Assembly: GCA_006538405.1 (NCBI GenBank)
Contig: BJKQ01000003.1
Span: 3,224,001-3,288,000, forward strand
Reading direction: 5' to 3'
DNA from: Hansfordia pulvinata
Lineage: Eukaryota; Ascomycota; Sordariomycetes; Xylariales
DNA length: 64,000 nt
Shown here: positions 11,644-23,053 of the stretch, piece after piece
Numbering within the stretch: the first letter of the stretch is position 1
Layout: each line of letters begins with the position of its first letter
Program-made: the position numbers and the translations under genes
The notes under the pieces: generated by a model
Database searches by the model: none
What the model was told of the DNA's origin: nothing
Seen by the model: only the letters and a program-made list of their open reading frames with translations

Positions 11644-13845
11644 CCCGACGAACGGACGTGTCAATGTCGCTATCGGCTCGACCACGGCTTCCATGCCGAA
11701 CCCCAGAGTATACCATGGGCCAACACGGGGCTGGCCTCGAAACAGATCGATCTAACTCATGCCCTTATCGTCTTGGCAGATCATCGATGTGTTGCCACGA
11801 TGCACCATCGCAGCGCTGGCGGCATATCAATGGGACATATGTCTGCCCGCCATATTGATGTTACGACTACTCTTGTAAGGAATCTGGTGGGGATTATAAG
11901 ATCCGACGCTGCACAAAGAAAAATGACAATTGACCCGAGTTCTTAAACGGATCGCAAACGTCTGCACTGACAGGCCGCCGTGGATCCAGCTCGCTTCTCG
12001 ACCGTGCTCCGCTGCATTATGCCAAGTCCAATTGCATGACGCCACGTTCAGTTGGTGCAGTCCGGACTCGCCATCTGAGAATTCAGGGTCAGTCACATTC
12101 ACTGTACATTCTGACAGCAGATGATCTCAGTCGTATCCACAAAGCACTGCACGTGTCGATGGCGGTTGGACGCACCGGGCAACTTTTTGCCTAGAGCACA
12201 AATGGCCCTATTTCGCGGCCCATGGCGTTAACTTGGTCGCTGCGGCCATAGAGTCGAATAGGCCACAGCGATTGGGGGGTGGGGGAATCCGCTGCAAGAT
12301 AGTGTCTCCCCGATGGTCCGAATCTTGCCCCAGCGTCATCACACGGGGCCGTCCGTGAGGGGACCACTATCAAATGCCGTCTCAGCCTTGGCGTCGCTTC
12401 ATTTTTGCCAGGCACAACTGAGGCAACTTGCGGCCAATGCGGCCGGGGGCGCGCTGTGGCCGTACCCCGACGTTTGATTGAGGCGGACCGACTGCCAGTT
12501 CGCCTGCCTGTTGTGAAGTCTTCGATACTGAGCTTGGCCTCGACTGTTGTTGGTGTGTCTAGCCGTTCGACGCAATTTGCCTGGCAGAGGCCTGTGAGGC
12601 CTTTCCGGTGCGTGCTTTTCGGGATGAGCCATAGCTTGTCAAGCGCCTTGTCTGCGCTACGACTTCTTCGACTCTTGACAAATATCGTCTTTCCTTCCTG
12701 GAGCGTGGTAAACCGCTCACACTCCTGGCTTATTGTTTCGGACAGTCGGAGGGCATGCATCGGTCAAGAACGCACCAGTCGTTGCGATTATGAATCCATC
12801 ATCACCTCAGGGGACCGATCAGAAAATCAACTAATCAAGTTGGGCTCTCCATATTCCCCTTTCTGTCTCCCTTACCTCCAGAGTGTATGGCATGACGCTA
12901 GTTTCGGGGCCCAGGTGATATTGTACCTCCTCTGTAGGTGTCGTCCTTTCTGCTGATCTCAAGGCGTGCGATTCAGGATCGGTTGACCGCGGCGGGTGCC
13001 GTGCTCTCTGATGTTTGTGGATGGAGCAGATAGGTCTGCGATTGAAAAAATTGAGAATGCATCCGACACTCGGCCCCTTGAGCATCCCGCTTGAAGCCCC
13101 TGGTCTCTATCTTCACGACGAAGGGCCATTGTGGCCGCGGAAGTGCGGGCGATCACGCGACCGGGATCCCGTTTCGCTTCATGCTTGGGCACATGCAAGG
13201 CTTCAACGCGGCTTGGCTGCTGCGGCCACGCAAGCCAGCCCCCTAGACACGCGCTGCAGTACGCCTTGCTTTCTTGTCACGTACTTCAAGATGTCTCCGA
13301 CCTCTCCCCCAAGCGAGCGCAGAAAGGCAAAACGCGCACACGGGACGTCGAAGGTAAAGCTGCAATGATAATGACCATCACCAGACAGCACTCGCTCGTG
13401 ACTTTGTTTCGCCACTGGCCCTTTGGCTAGGATGATATCTGTTTAGTTCTGCTCGTTTTTTTCCTCCCTTGCAGGGAGCCTGCTGAGAGGTCCGCAAACC
13501 CCGGCACCAACGAACCGATTACTGGCCCCCTCTTCCGGCCCTTCTCCCGGCCATTTCCTGAAGAGAGCAGCCTCATGGCCGGCCCTCGGGCTCTCCAGAC
13601 GCGTGCGTGCCGGGTCCGACTCAGGGCCGGTGCCTGCGGCCAGCCAGCCGGCATTGTCGCATGCTCGCCCTCCCTTCGTCTCTGATTTTCCTGGGCATGC
13701 ATCTGCAGGCGACCAGGGGAGCATCGCCACCGGCGGCGAAAAGGTCGCACACCGAGCGGGTTCGTGTGCGTACGTGTGTGCCTGGTGTTCTGGACAAGGG
13801 TCTGGATTTTGCTCGCCGCGCCACACCCGGTGGCGCCGTATCTTA

Positions 13846-14240
13846 CATGTAGGTACCTACGTGCATTCTTCTAGGTACCTTAGGTAGGTACCTAACCTGG
13901 AGGCCGGTGTCTGCGATCCTCGCGGCTACCTACGACTGAATACTTGGGTAAGGTAGGTACCTATCTACCTGAGTACCAAGATTGCAGGTTGCCTGACGTT
14001 CTCTGCCTGGGTCGAAGTTATTGAGACCCCGGGGTAGCTGCTCGCACATCACCATCTCCCTGGGCTTGGTGGTCTGGCGGGTAGGTAGCAAGAGGTGCAG
14101 TAACGATGGGAGCAAATGTGGTATTGATGTCGAAGAAGGGAAGAATCCTCAGGTAGGCCAAAGCCCCAATTTCCAGCTACATGTACCTTAGTGAATAGGT
14201 AGGTACTTAGGTAGCTCAAGGCACGGTCGCGCCTACCTAC
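13846..14240. repeat. Three TAGGTACC clusters
   Basis: Clusters at about 13846-13900, 13926-13978 and 14181-14240 contain GTAGGTACCTAC, TAGGTACCTTAGGTAGG, AAGGTAGGTACCTATC and similar palindromic words. They are separated by ordinary sequence. Confidence 0.85.
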
Positions 14241-14517
14241 GGGCAGCGAACATGACTGGCATCGAGTCCTGCGTGGCGTGTACTCGTAGTGGGATGACAA
14301 ACTGGGCGGAGTTGCTTACCACCGAAATAGCGGAGGCGGACTGCAGGTCACGATCCATTCCTTGCGCGGCAAGGCGCTTCTTTCCGTCTGTACGGAAGTG
14401 CGAGTATCGCACCCCGTATCCCTGCCCGCTTTGCGCCGACCCAAGTGGCGATACTCACACGCCGCGTTCCCGAGAACAGCCACTCGTCCAGCGCCACGAG
14501 ACGCAGGAAAAGAGGCG

Positions 14518-14538
14518 CCCCCCCCCCCCCCCCCCCCC
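14518..14538. repeat. Uninterrupted C21 homopolymer
   Basis: Twenty-one consecutive C bases lie about 290 nt upstream of the secreted-protein start. The true length is likely uncertain in any assembly. On the minus strand it is a G21 tract able to form a quadruplex. Confidence 0.9.
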
Positions 14539-14700
14539 TCCTGGTGCCATGCGCGTAATCGCTCAGGGTTTGTGATGATTTGAGTCCACCAGAGAACTCG
14601 CCGCCGAAATGCCCGCCACGCTGAACCTTCTTCGCGACTAGGGTCGGTCTTCTCCCGACACCAAAAATAGAGGCTAGTGATGGAGAACGCTGTAGCTCGA

Positions 14701-14708
14701 TAATATAA
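14701..14708 (+). promoter_or_regulatory. TATA-like box of the 207-aa secreted-protein gene
   Basis: TAATATAA lies about 120 nt before the start codon. It is followed by a C/T-rich leader (about 14745-14825), a normal arrangement for a well-expressed fungal gene. Confidence 0.5.
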
Positions 14709-14828
14709 GGAGGTGCGAGCTGTCCAAACCGGGTTGATCGTTTTTTGACTCTCCTTTTGTACCTTTTTCTTGTCCTTCTCTCTCCCCTTCCCCTTTCCCA
14801 CACAATCCGTCCCCCCATCTCGCCCAAC

Positions 14829-15452
14829 ATGCGCACCACCATCTTCTCCCTCGCCGTCGGCCTGTGCCTCAGCCTGACCGTCGGGGCGCTGCCCAGCAGC
14901 TCGCCGCTGGAGGCCGGCCGCAGCAGCCTGCTGAGCGCGCGGGAGGACGTCGACGACTTGTCCGACAAGGAGAGGACGCAGATGGCGCAGACCTGCTACC
15001 ACAACAGCGAGTGCATACGGTCGGGGGCCATGAAGGGCCGGGACGAGGCGCTGGTGTGCGCCGAGGTGTGCGCCAAGATGTACGACGCGCGCGACTGGTA
15101 CAAAGACATGCTGAAGGAATTCAACGAGGTGCTCAAGCACGCGAGCAAGGAGAGCGTGGCGAAGACCAACCGCAAGTACAGGAAGAGCCTCGAGGACGCG
15201 CAGGACATGATCGACAAGGAGCTGGACGAGCGCAAGCCCGACTACGACGTCGCCGCTAAGGTCATCGACAAGGTCTTCAGCGGGGCCGGCGACCAGGAGG
15301 TCCGCCAGAAGATCACGTTCATCCCCGTGATCTTCGTCAAGGGCCAGCCCGTCAAGAAACAGAGCCTGCTCCACAGGCTCTTCGAGCAGTTCTTCGGGGG
15401 GTTGAAGAACGCGCTGAACAAACTCATGAACAGGAAGAAGAAGGAGGCGTAA
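14829..15452 (+). CDS. Small secreted protein of unknown function (207 aa)
   Basis: An intronless ATG-to-TAA frame follows a pyrimidine-rich leader with CCCAACATG at the start. Residues 1-20 (MRTTIFSLAVGLCLSLTVGA) form a clear signal peptide. The mature part is helical and charged, with four cysteines in two pairs (CYHNSEC and CAEVC). A run of Lys/Glu-rich helices follows (DWYKDMLKEFNEVLKH, KYRKSLEDAQDMIDKELDE). The tail is basic (LFEQFFGGLKNALNKLMNRKKKEA, amphipathic). No catalytic motif is seen. It could be an effector, an antimicrobial-type peptide precursor or a cell-wall factor, and none of these can be chosen from sequence alone. The opposite strand has a long open frame that is a codon-bias shadow. 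Confidence 0.8.
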   Translation: MRTTIFSLAVGLCLSLTVGALPSSSPLEAGRSSLLSAREDVDDLSDKERTQMAQTCYHNSECIRSGAMKGRDEALVCAEVCAKMYDARDWYKDMLKEFNEVLKHASKESVAKTNRKYRKSLEDAQDMIDKELDERKPDYDVAAKVIDKVFSGAGDQEVRQKITFIPVIFVKGQPVKKQSLLHRLFEQFFGGLKNALNKLMNRKKKEA

Positions 15453-18164
15453 GTCTCTACGGGGAGAGGAGGGAAGAATTCCGCCAAAGAAACAAAAACG
15501 ACGGGCGGTCTTTTTACGCAGGTCCAGCCCAGCCTCTGGGATGTTGGCGTATCAAGGCTGGCCAGGTCTCACCCTCCTGAGAGGACAGCCGTTGCAAGAC
15601 CTGCCCTTGGTGCACCAAGAAGAGGACGAAGATGAAGAAAAGAAAAGGGACCCAAGACTGCTCGTTGCACTCAGGTCGAGGGCCGTATCATTCAAACGCT
15701 TATAGTCAATTTTTTTTTCATTGTTATCTCGAACTGGCCTGCTCAAAGTACATTATGGGTGGTTCACGGTTGGCCAATCGAGAGGAGTTAATGAGGGATA
15801 TATCACACTACTACATAGACGGGGATACAGTTCATTTGGACGGTGTATAGCGACTACTCATCAAAATTCGATTATTTTTCCATGGAATTTGAAAGAACAA
15901 GGCTTTCCAAAAGGACGCACAGATATGGTGGGACGAGTGCCGTGGGTGCAAAGTCTGCCGGAGCGCAGGATGGCTTCGGGAGTCCGACGGACGCAGCCAC
16001 CCGAAACCTCGAGGCACTTTCTACCGCGAGAGCAGGGTTCCGAAGCCATTCGCAAAGAAGCCTGCCTTCGGGGAAGTTGCAAGCGTGTGGTGGCGCGTGG
16101 CAAAGATTTTGTGGCGGAAAGGCGGGGGACACCGGCCGCCGGGCGTTCTCATTCTCGGCGACCGACCGGGGACCTCGCTCGCCGCCCTGTGGGCGGAGAT
16201 GATGGGTTTTCAAGTATGTACGAGTAGCTTACACAGGTGGATGAGTGACGTCTGGGGCCACTTGCCCCCATTTCTTCACACGCACACACACCATTCTTTG
16301 ATTCCGTCAAAAGGGTCAAGCAAGGGCAAGGTTTTTAGCCTGATCTCGGCGGTCAATATCTGCGGTAGGATCGTGCAGGATGGACGGGTGTGATGGCCAA
16401 TCGGCCGACGACTATGGTGATGGTTCGACGATGGGAGGGGGATGGGGGCTCACTGCCGCGGCAGGGAATGAAGATGCCTGACGGATCTGGCCGCTGGGCT
16501 GTATTATGATACCACGAGGTTCGGGAAATGCGAGTACTCGTACATATGGTGTGCGGTCGACGATGGCTCGGCTCCGACTCGGCTGCGACATTTGCGTGGC
16601 CGAGCGGTCGGACGGGACGGAACTTGCAGGCGCCGGGCCCAGGAGCTCATTACGGCAGTCGCCGAGGGACGCGGAGGTCTCCAACTCATCTCGGGCGCGG
16701 CGGTCAGGCGCCCAGGGGAAAAGAGGCTTTACGTTACACGTGGGTGGCAGCTTGCGGTAGGCCCCGTCGCGCCGTCGCCGGGGAAGAAGACATGGCTGTC
16801 GATACGAGTAGGCAGATATGCCTCTGGTGATGGGGGGGGGGGGGCGCGCCAGGGTGTACGGCGCATGTCAGACGATCATATCGGTAGGTTCATATCGGTA
16901 GGTACCAGGTATTCAAATAGAGTGTCGATCGAGGAAGCATTCAACTGTACGCCGTGAAGGGGCGGCGGGGTTGGGATCGAGTATGGGCGGGACTCAGCCT
17001 CACGGGCGAGAAACACCATCATGACAGAATGGCCCGGGCACGAGAACAGTGCAGCTCAGTGCAGTGAAGGATGGCCGTGAGTGGGAGGATTTGGGGGGCA
17101 ACTTGCACGTCTGACAGGACTTCCCTGCTCGGCTCGGGCTCTTTGCGGTGCGGGTCTCGTTCATCACTGCCGACGAGCGACGACGCCAAAGGGGCCAACC
17201 TGTCATGTATCCGTAGCACGAGTAGGGCTTCGAGTTTAATTTGGGGCTCACAGAGTATCTCCAGTACGTGTTGGTGTATGCAGGAAATGGCAGAGCCGTC
17301 GTGCGTCCCAAGCCCAGCAGTGCATGTCCGGTAGAGAGAGTGACAATGAAGGCGCGCCCGCCGCCCGGTCCAGAGTTGGGAAGCGGATCCTCCGTTGGGT
17401 CCATCGAGGCGAGAGACGAGAGGCGAGAGGCGAATTTCAAGTCGACTAATAATTACCTAGAGCCTGGACAGAAAGAGGAGAAGAGAACAACAGGCCGATC
17501 AGTCGGACTGATTATAGACCTGTTACTCGCGACAAGATCCAACCAAATGAGAAAGCGAGAGGAAAGAGTCCGCTGGATAGCCCACGATTCCCCTCGTAGT
17601 GCCCTCCACGGCAGCCAGTCAGTCTGGCAAGCCAGGACAACCACATGGAATGAAGCAATCCAAGGACCGGTGACTTGCGACCGATGAGTCGCGACTGGCC
17701 ACGGTCAAGGTGGCGATTCCTGCAGCGGCAGCCGAAGAGGGCCCCGCCGGCAGTGGCCAATCCTGCAACTCGCAGGGCGTCATCGAGGCCGGTCGCAAGG
17801 GGGGGAGGGGAAGGAGGAGGAGGAGGAAGAAGAAGAAGAATAAGAAGGGCCCAGAGGGCAGTGGGGGTGGATGTGGATGTGGCGACTCGAGCCTGGCAGT
17901 TCGCTTCCCTCGAATCCCTTCCGCCCGCCTGATTATGGTCTCTTGTCTGTCTGCTCGGTCCTGTCAGTCTGTCGCCAACCTGTGATGCTTCTGGCCACCC
18001 ACTCGGAATCATTTGCAGGTGACCGTGGTCACGAGGTGAAGCACGCAAGCGGTTGCCGGTCGGAGCGAGGGTGATGATCATCTGCGGTATCGGTTGACCA
18101 GATCACACACTCGGCATCCTCCGCTTCTTCTCTTGCCGGGCGAGACCCGGTGAAGCCCAACTGA

Positions 18165-18195
<31 letters not shown>
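18165..18195. repeat. (ATG)n microsatellite
   Basis: About ten consecutive ATG/GAT repeats, not inside a called gene. Confidence 0.9.
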
Positions 18196-18197
<2 letters not shown>

Positions 18198-18736
18198 ATG
18201 GCGTGCCCTCACCGCGGTCTCATCAATCTGCTGCCATGCTCGTACCCACACTCGTATTGCATCATTAACAGCAGACCTGTCTAACAAGTGGGAAGGTGCG
18301 ACCGTGAAGAGGGGCATTTTGGCAGAAATGGCCAACCTCTGGGGGCCGACCGGGAACATCTCCCTTCCACACATCATTTTGCTTCAATACAGCTATCCAC
18401 CATTGCTCCATTTCCACGAGTATGAATGCAGGCCCTCTGCGCATCCTGCGGACTGCAGAGTGATGGCTGTGATGGTGGCGAGCGCCGGCGCCCATTAGAT
18501 GCCCTCCTGGTGTGCAAAAAGACGGGCGGACCAAGAGGCAGGCCGCAGATCCGCCCGCCTCACAGACCTTCTGGCACAATTCCACAGGGCCACCCAGAGC
18601 AGCGCCGGGCCTGTCGCGCCGCTTGATATATGAGCATTCCGCACCGCAATGTATGGGGCCACCCTCACTTCCTCGGAGGCGACCCTCCCTTCCTGGCGGA
18701 CAGGCCGGACGGTCCATGTCGGGCAAGTTGATTACA

Positions 18737-18790
18737 TGTAGGTCGGTAAAGTAGGTAAAGTACCTTAGGTAGGTGGTAGGTGGTAGGTAT
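18737..18790. repeat. TAGGT/GTAGG repeat cluster
   Basis: A direct-repeat series of GTAGGT and GTAAAGTA words surrounds TACCTTAGGTAGG. It is the same repeat type as the other spacer clusters. Confidence 0.8.
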
Positions 18791-19219
18791 TGGGGCAGAG
18801 GACATTGGAAGGCAAAGAGGCGAGGCCAGAGGCAAAGAAAGGCGCTTGGCTTCCGCCCGCCACCTCTATTCGAGGCCCACCGGCGATCCCACGACACAGG
18901 GCTGCCTGTCTGCCTGCCTGCCCTGCCTGTGCCCGCTCTCTGCTCTGCCCTGCTCTGCTCTGCTCGTTGCCAGCTCCACTGTACGAGGACTCGTACGAGT
19001 ACTGCCCCTGATCAGATCAGTGAGTCGTGAGTGGATGGTGGCGAGCCGGCGGCAAAAGACGACAGCCATGGGCGGATCCTTGCTTGTCCAGGCCGCCGGC
19101 GCGCCGTCGAAAACCGCCGCCCGGTGGAGCCGTCTGACGGCTGCCGTGGCTATTAATACTTGCCAGGCGGGCGGGGACCCATGCATCCACGGCGATGCCC
19201 GCGCAACCGCCCAAGCCGC

Positions 19220-19226
19220 TATATAA
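19220..19226 (+). promoter_or_regulatory. TATA box (TATATAA) of the cysteine-rich secreted-protein gene
   Basis: A consensus TATATAA lies 219 nt before the start codon. A 100-nt A/G-rich leader rich in GAAAAAG lies between them. Consistent with a strong inducible promoter. Confidence 0.6.
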
Positions 19227-19444
19227 CCGCCTCCTTGCCGTTGTCCGAGCAAATCGCCTTCTCTCGCCATCACCCTACCCGCAACCCAGAAGCAGCCTCT
19301 TCTCCATTCCCATCGCTGGCAAAAGAAAAAGTAGGGAAAAGGGGAGAGAAAGAGAAAAAGAAAGAAAAAAAAAGACGAAAGAAATTTAGGGAGAGAAAAC
19401 TCGAAAAAGAGAAACAAAAAAGACTTGTCTCTTTTTCGCCCACA

Positions 19445-19898
19445 ATGAAGCTCCAGACTCTCTTCGTCTCGGCCTTGCTGTCCCTGGGCCCGGTTGCCGC
19501 CGTCGCCACCACCACCGACAGCGGCGAGGCCCCGGAAACCTTGATCTCGAGGGTAAGTTGTGCGACTTGCGCGTCCCCTCCCCTCCCCCCTCCCCCTCAC
19601 CCCCAAGAACCCGGAGACGACAGAGAGAGGAAGAGGAGAGAGAAGCCGTACAAGCCAGCAAGCTAACTCGAACTCATCATCACAGGCCACCGAAGACTCG
19701 GGAGCGCCCCGGATCATGGCTCGCGGATGGGACCAGAGGAGGATGTGCCGCCGCAACAACTGGAGCTGCGAGGTGCCCAACGCCAAGGAGGGCCAGGCCA
19801 AGTTCGACCCTCACATGTGCGTCCAGTGCGACACGCGGACGACGTGGCACTGCAACCACAAGACCAAGCGATGCGTCGCCGACGACCCCAGCTCTTAG
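19445..19898 (+). CDS. Small cysteine-rich secreted protein, candidate effector (106 aa)
   Basis: There are two exons, 19445-19552 and 19686-19898. The 133-nt phase-0 intron has donor GTAAGT and acceptor TCACAG. Residues 1-20 (MKLQTLFVSALLSLGPVAAV) are a signal peptide. A short pro-like stretch ends at ISR before the intron. The mature 70 residues carry six cysteines (MCRRNNWSC, HMCVQC, HCNHKTKRC), an even number suited to three disulfides. Size, cysteine content and a TATA-driven isolated position are typical of fungal effectors or antifungal proteins. No specific family is recognised. Confidence 0.85.
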
Positions 19899-21239
19899 GT
19901 TTGCACGTTGCGACGGCAAGGCCCGCCGGCCAGCCCACGTGTTGATTCACACTGGCAACGGACGACACGGGCATGTTTAGCATTCCTCTTCTTTTCAACC
20001 CCAAAGAAAGTAGCGAGGGCCACTCGACATTGTCTCCGGGCCCCGTCGCCATCTCTCCAAACCAGCCGACGGCAACGGGAGAGCGGCCATCAATGGCCTG
20101 TAGCCTGGGTCCTCGCCCCTTCTCTCTCCACAGGCACACAACATAAACACCCTCTCACATGCACACAAGCAGACACAACACAAATACCCTCTCACCTGCA
20201 CATAACATACACACTCGGCACTAGACTCCTTTTCCCTCCATCTCATTTCCACGGGCATACATAGCGACTGGCGTTTTTCAAAGACTCGGGGGCTCGACGG
20301 GAGAGCTCCCCACGGAACGGCGCATTTGGAGCGAGAGCAGGTCCCCATGACCCAATGTTCTCTCTCTCAGGGGGTTTTATACCATTGGCTTATTATCTTT
20401 TTCGGGGGCGCAGGTTTTTTACTCCTTTTTCCATCTTCTTCCCTTCTACAATTCTAGACAAAGCGCTGCGCGGCGTACGCGCCCAAGGGTGTCTTGCGAG
20501 TTCAGCCGCGGCACGGCATCGCGGCCCTTCATCGCAAGAATACCTATCCATGAACAACCTCCCCCTCGCCTCCGAGTTCTCCTGGTGGCCAGGGCGTTCA
20601 TCTAGGTACAAAGATATAAATTAACGAAATTACTTCACTCCCCTGCCTTTTCATCCTATGCTCGTAGTTGTGATGGTCTGCAATTCTGAACGGAGTTCTT
20701 CTTACTGGGCGACGTACAGGTCAAAAACAAACCTGACAGCAGCCAGCCAGCTCTCGCCATGTACCCAGCATCACAGTCACAGGCTCAACTTGCTTGAGTG
20801 GAACCGCTGCCCGTCTGAGCACTCGCGTACGCGCTTCCTTCCTCCTCTTGTGCCCGGCCCTCACGACTGGGCCCGCGCGCAAGGTCGCAAAAGTGTCACG
20901 CCTTGCGGAACTGGGACGCGACCTGTGGGCTCTAGCGGCGCCCTTCTTCCCGCTTGTGCCGCATTGTTCGAATCCCTCTATCCAGTCAGAGTAGCCGAGG
21001 GCAGGTCTCTTTTACTTACCCACCCACCTCAATTATCCGGCGCCGGTAACGAAACGAGCAGCGCGATTCTTTATTTCCTCCATAACAACGCCGTCCATCC
21101 CAGCATTAGGCTAGTTCGCTGGCTGTCAGGCTGAAGCGAGGAGCCTGGCGGGGAAGAGTCTAAACGGGGCGGGTGTGCTGGGCCTGCCCTCTGGCCCACG
21201 CCGGCACGTGAATCTTTTCGGTTCGGTGGCTGGGCGCAC

Positions 21240-21263
21240 GTGTGTGTGTGTGTGTGTGTGTGT
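21240..21263. repeat. (GT)12 microsatellite
   Basis: Twelve uninterrupted GT dinucleotides in non-coding sequence. Confidence 0.9.
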
Positions 21264-21730
21264 CTATGTCTGTGTTTTATGCAGGATGAGGCTGCGCCCA
21301 GCGAGCAAGGCGGGCGGGCGGGCGCGGATCGTCGAGACAAGGCACCGGTAGTCTGCAGTCGATCTCTTTGGCAGCAAGGCGGCTTATTATTATTGAGGAT
21401 TCGGTAGGGGCCATCTCGTACGATCGACGAGCCCATTTGCTCGTTTTCGATTCCCTTCCCAAAAGCCATGCCCCCACAATGGCTTTGCTTCCCTCCAGGC
21501 GGCTTGATTGGGGCCATTTGAAACTCGAGCCAACGGGAGGAGGAGGATGATGATGAGGAGGAGGAGCGTCATTGATCAGGGCTGGCTGGCATTATCCCAA
21601 ACGGACGCCGATTCTTTCGATTCTCCGACTAACTTGCACTGCTTGCTCTGTCTTGCGTGGACGCATACACCCCTTTCTCAACCTGTTGATTTGGATACCT
21701 AACTTATCTGCCACCCAGGTTGCTCGACCT

Positions 21731-21774
21731 TACATACCTTAGGTACCTAGGTAGGTAGTTAGTAGATACCTACA
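21731..21774. repeat. TACCTTAGGTACCTAGGTAGG cluster
   Basis: Overlapping palindromes around GGTACC and CCTAGG, just downstream of the dehydrogenase stop codon. Confidence 0.8.
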
Positions 21775-21858
21775 ACTGATGTGATAAGGATGCAGACAAT
21801 GCCCCAACCGTCGCCGCCGCCCACTGCAAGTCCTTGCAAGCCCCGGCCACCGCGCCTC

Positions 21859-23053
21859 TCACTCAAATGGCCACCCTACCAGCCCGATGCTCAGCTCCGC
21901 GCCCGACTGCAGCTCCTCGGCGCGGGCCTTGAGCTCCTGAATGTCCCAGTTGCACCACAGGAACTTGTTCTTGAGGAACCGGGCCTCGTCGCTGGCGAGC
22001 CAGAGGTTGAACCCGGCGGGGAGCGACACTGATGAGAGGAGAGAGAGAGAGAGAGTCAGTGTCAGCTGGGGGGGAGACTTGATGACCACTGGTGACAATT
22101 ACACCCTTGTCGTATAGGTAGAGACGTAGTTGTAACAAACCGAGAAAGAAAAAAAAGCGGAAAGGACACAATGTTCTTGAAAAATAGAAAAGGGAGGAAA
22201 AAAAGGAGAGAGGAAAGAAGCCAGAAGGAGGGAGGGAAATACAAAAAAACTCACCATCATCAATGGGAACCCCCTCAAAGCTCGCAGCGCCCCCCGTCGC
22301 GAGGTTCATCTCGGTCAGCACGACGCCGGGCTGCGTGTGGAAGACGCGCAAGCCCTGGTCCGGGCGGGCGCGCGCGACCGTGTCCCACAGCCGGAAGCAC
22401 GCCATCTTGGCCACGCTGTAGGCCGAGAAGAGCTCGTTGGTGCTCCAGTGCGCGCCCCACGAGTTGATGGCCACGGCCACGGCCCCGGCGCCTCCCGGCC
22501 CCGGCCGCCGGGCGTGCCGCGCGAAGGCCCGGCTGACGAAGAACGCGCCCCGGACGTTGGCCTCGACGGTCGCCAGCCACGCCCCCGGGTCCGCCGCCCG
22601 CTCCACCGTGTCCTTGGGCCCGATGTGCGCGGCCGCGTGGATCAGGACGTCCAGCTGCCGTCGGTGACGGCCTCCCCCTTCTTCTTCTTCTTCTCCTTCT
22701 TCCCCTTCTTCACCTCCGAAGAGCTGCGCAAAGGCGGCCTCCACGTCCTCGCGCACCGTGACGTCGGCCCGGACGGCGCGGACCTCGACACCGGGGAACC
22801 GGGCCTCGATCCAGGCCTTGTTGTCCATCAGGGGCGCCTCGCGCCGGCCCAGCAGGAAGACGCGCGCGGCGCCCGCCTCGGCGAACGCCCGCGCCGTCGC
22901 GCCGCCGATGCCCGTGCTGCCCCCGCCCGTGACCAGGACCGTCTTGCCGCGGGCCGAGAGCCCCGGGAGCGACGGCGAGGTGCACGCCTGCGCGGTGGAG
23001 TGCCACCTCTTGGTCGGCGAGGGGTAAGGCGGGAATGAGGAGGAAGAGGACAT
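21859..23053 (-). CDS. Short-chain dehydrogenase/reductase (SDR)
   Basis: There are two exons, 23053-22255 and 22028-21859 (969 nt, 322 aa). The 226-nt intron has donor GTGAGT and acceptor CATCAG. The Rossmann nucleotide-binding motif TGGGSTGIG is at about residues 42-50. LIHAAAHIG takes the place of the NNAG motif. The catalytic pair YSVAK is at about Tyr212/Lys216, with a Ser in the preceding SWGAHWS stretch. The C-terminal exon (FLKNKFLWCNWDIQELKARAEEL) resembles the substrate-binding end of fungal classical SDRs. An unusual acidic loop (EEGEEGEEEEEGGG) interrupts the fold near residue 125. The substrate is unknown. The gene is divergent from the zinc-finger regulator starting at 24019. 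A TATAAA box lies 75 nt upstream. Confidence 0.9.

Larger units (their letters stand above)
11644..14828. other. Intergenic spacer of 3.2 kb
   Basis: No gene is called. A 189-codon ATG frame on the minus strand (12760-12191) has no recognisable domain or splice context. The right half holds several TAGGTACC clusters and a C21 run, then a TATA-like box and a pyrimidine-rich leader for the secreted-protein gene. Confidence 0.5.
15453..19444. other. Intergenic spacer of 4.0 kb
   Basis: No gene with domain or splice support was found. It contains a G13 run at 16832-16844, TCGGTAGG elements near 16.88 kb, an ATG-trinucleotide microsatellite at 18.17 kb and a TACC cluster at 18.74 kb. The last 230 nt hold the promoter and purine-rich leader of the cysteine-rich protein gene. 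Confidence 0.5.
19899..21858. other. Intergenic spacer of 2.0 kb between convergent genes
   Basis: It holds 3' UTRs, a (GT)12 microsatellite and a TACC cluster. A B-box-like GTTCGAATCC near 20.97 kb has no matching A-box or cloverleaf and was not called a tRNA. No gene is seen. Confidence 0.5.

Noticed and set aside
12191..12760. 189-codon ATG frame on the minus strand in the spacer after TEN1
   Set aside because: No recognisable domain, splice signals or promoter context. It could still be an orphan gene and would need transcript support.
14316..15374. 352-codon minus-strand frame overlapping the 207-aa secreted protein
   Set aside because: It has no domain-like sequence, runs through the C21 tract, and the plus-strand frame has a signal peptide, leader and TATA-like box.
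16085..16393. Gene in the 15.5-19.4 kb spacer from several 100-190-codon frames on both strands
   Set aside because: None has a start context, splice pair or domain, and they overlap each other on both strands.
20960..20980. B-box-like GTTCGAATCC suggesting a tRNA
   Set aside because: No A-box at the right distance and no acceptor-stem pairing could be drawn.
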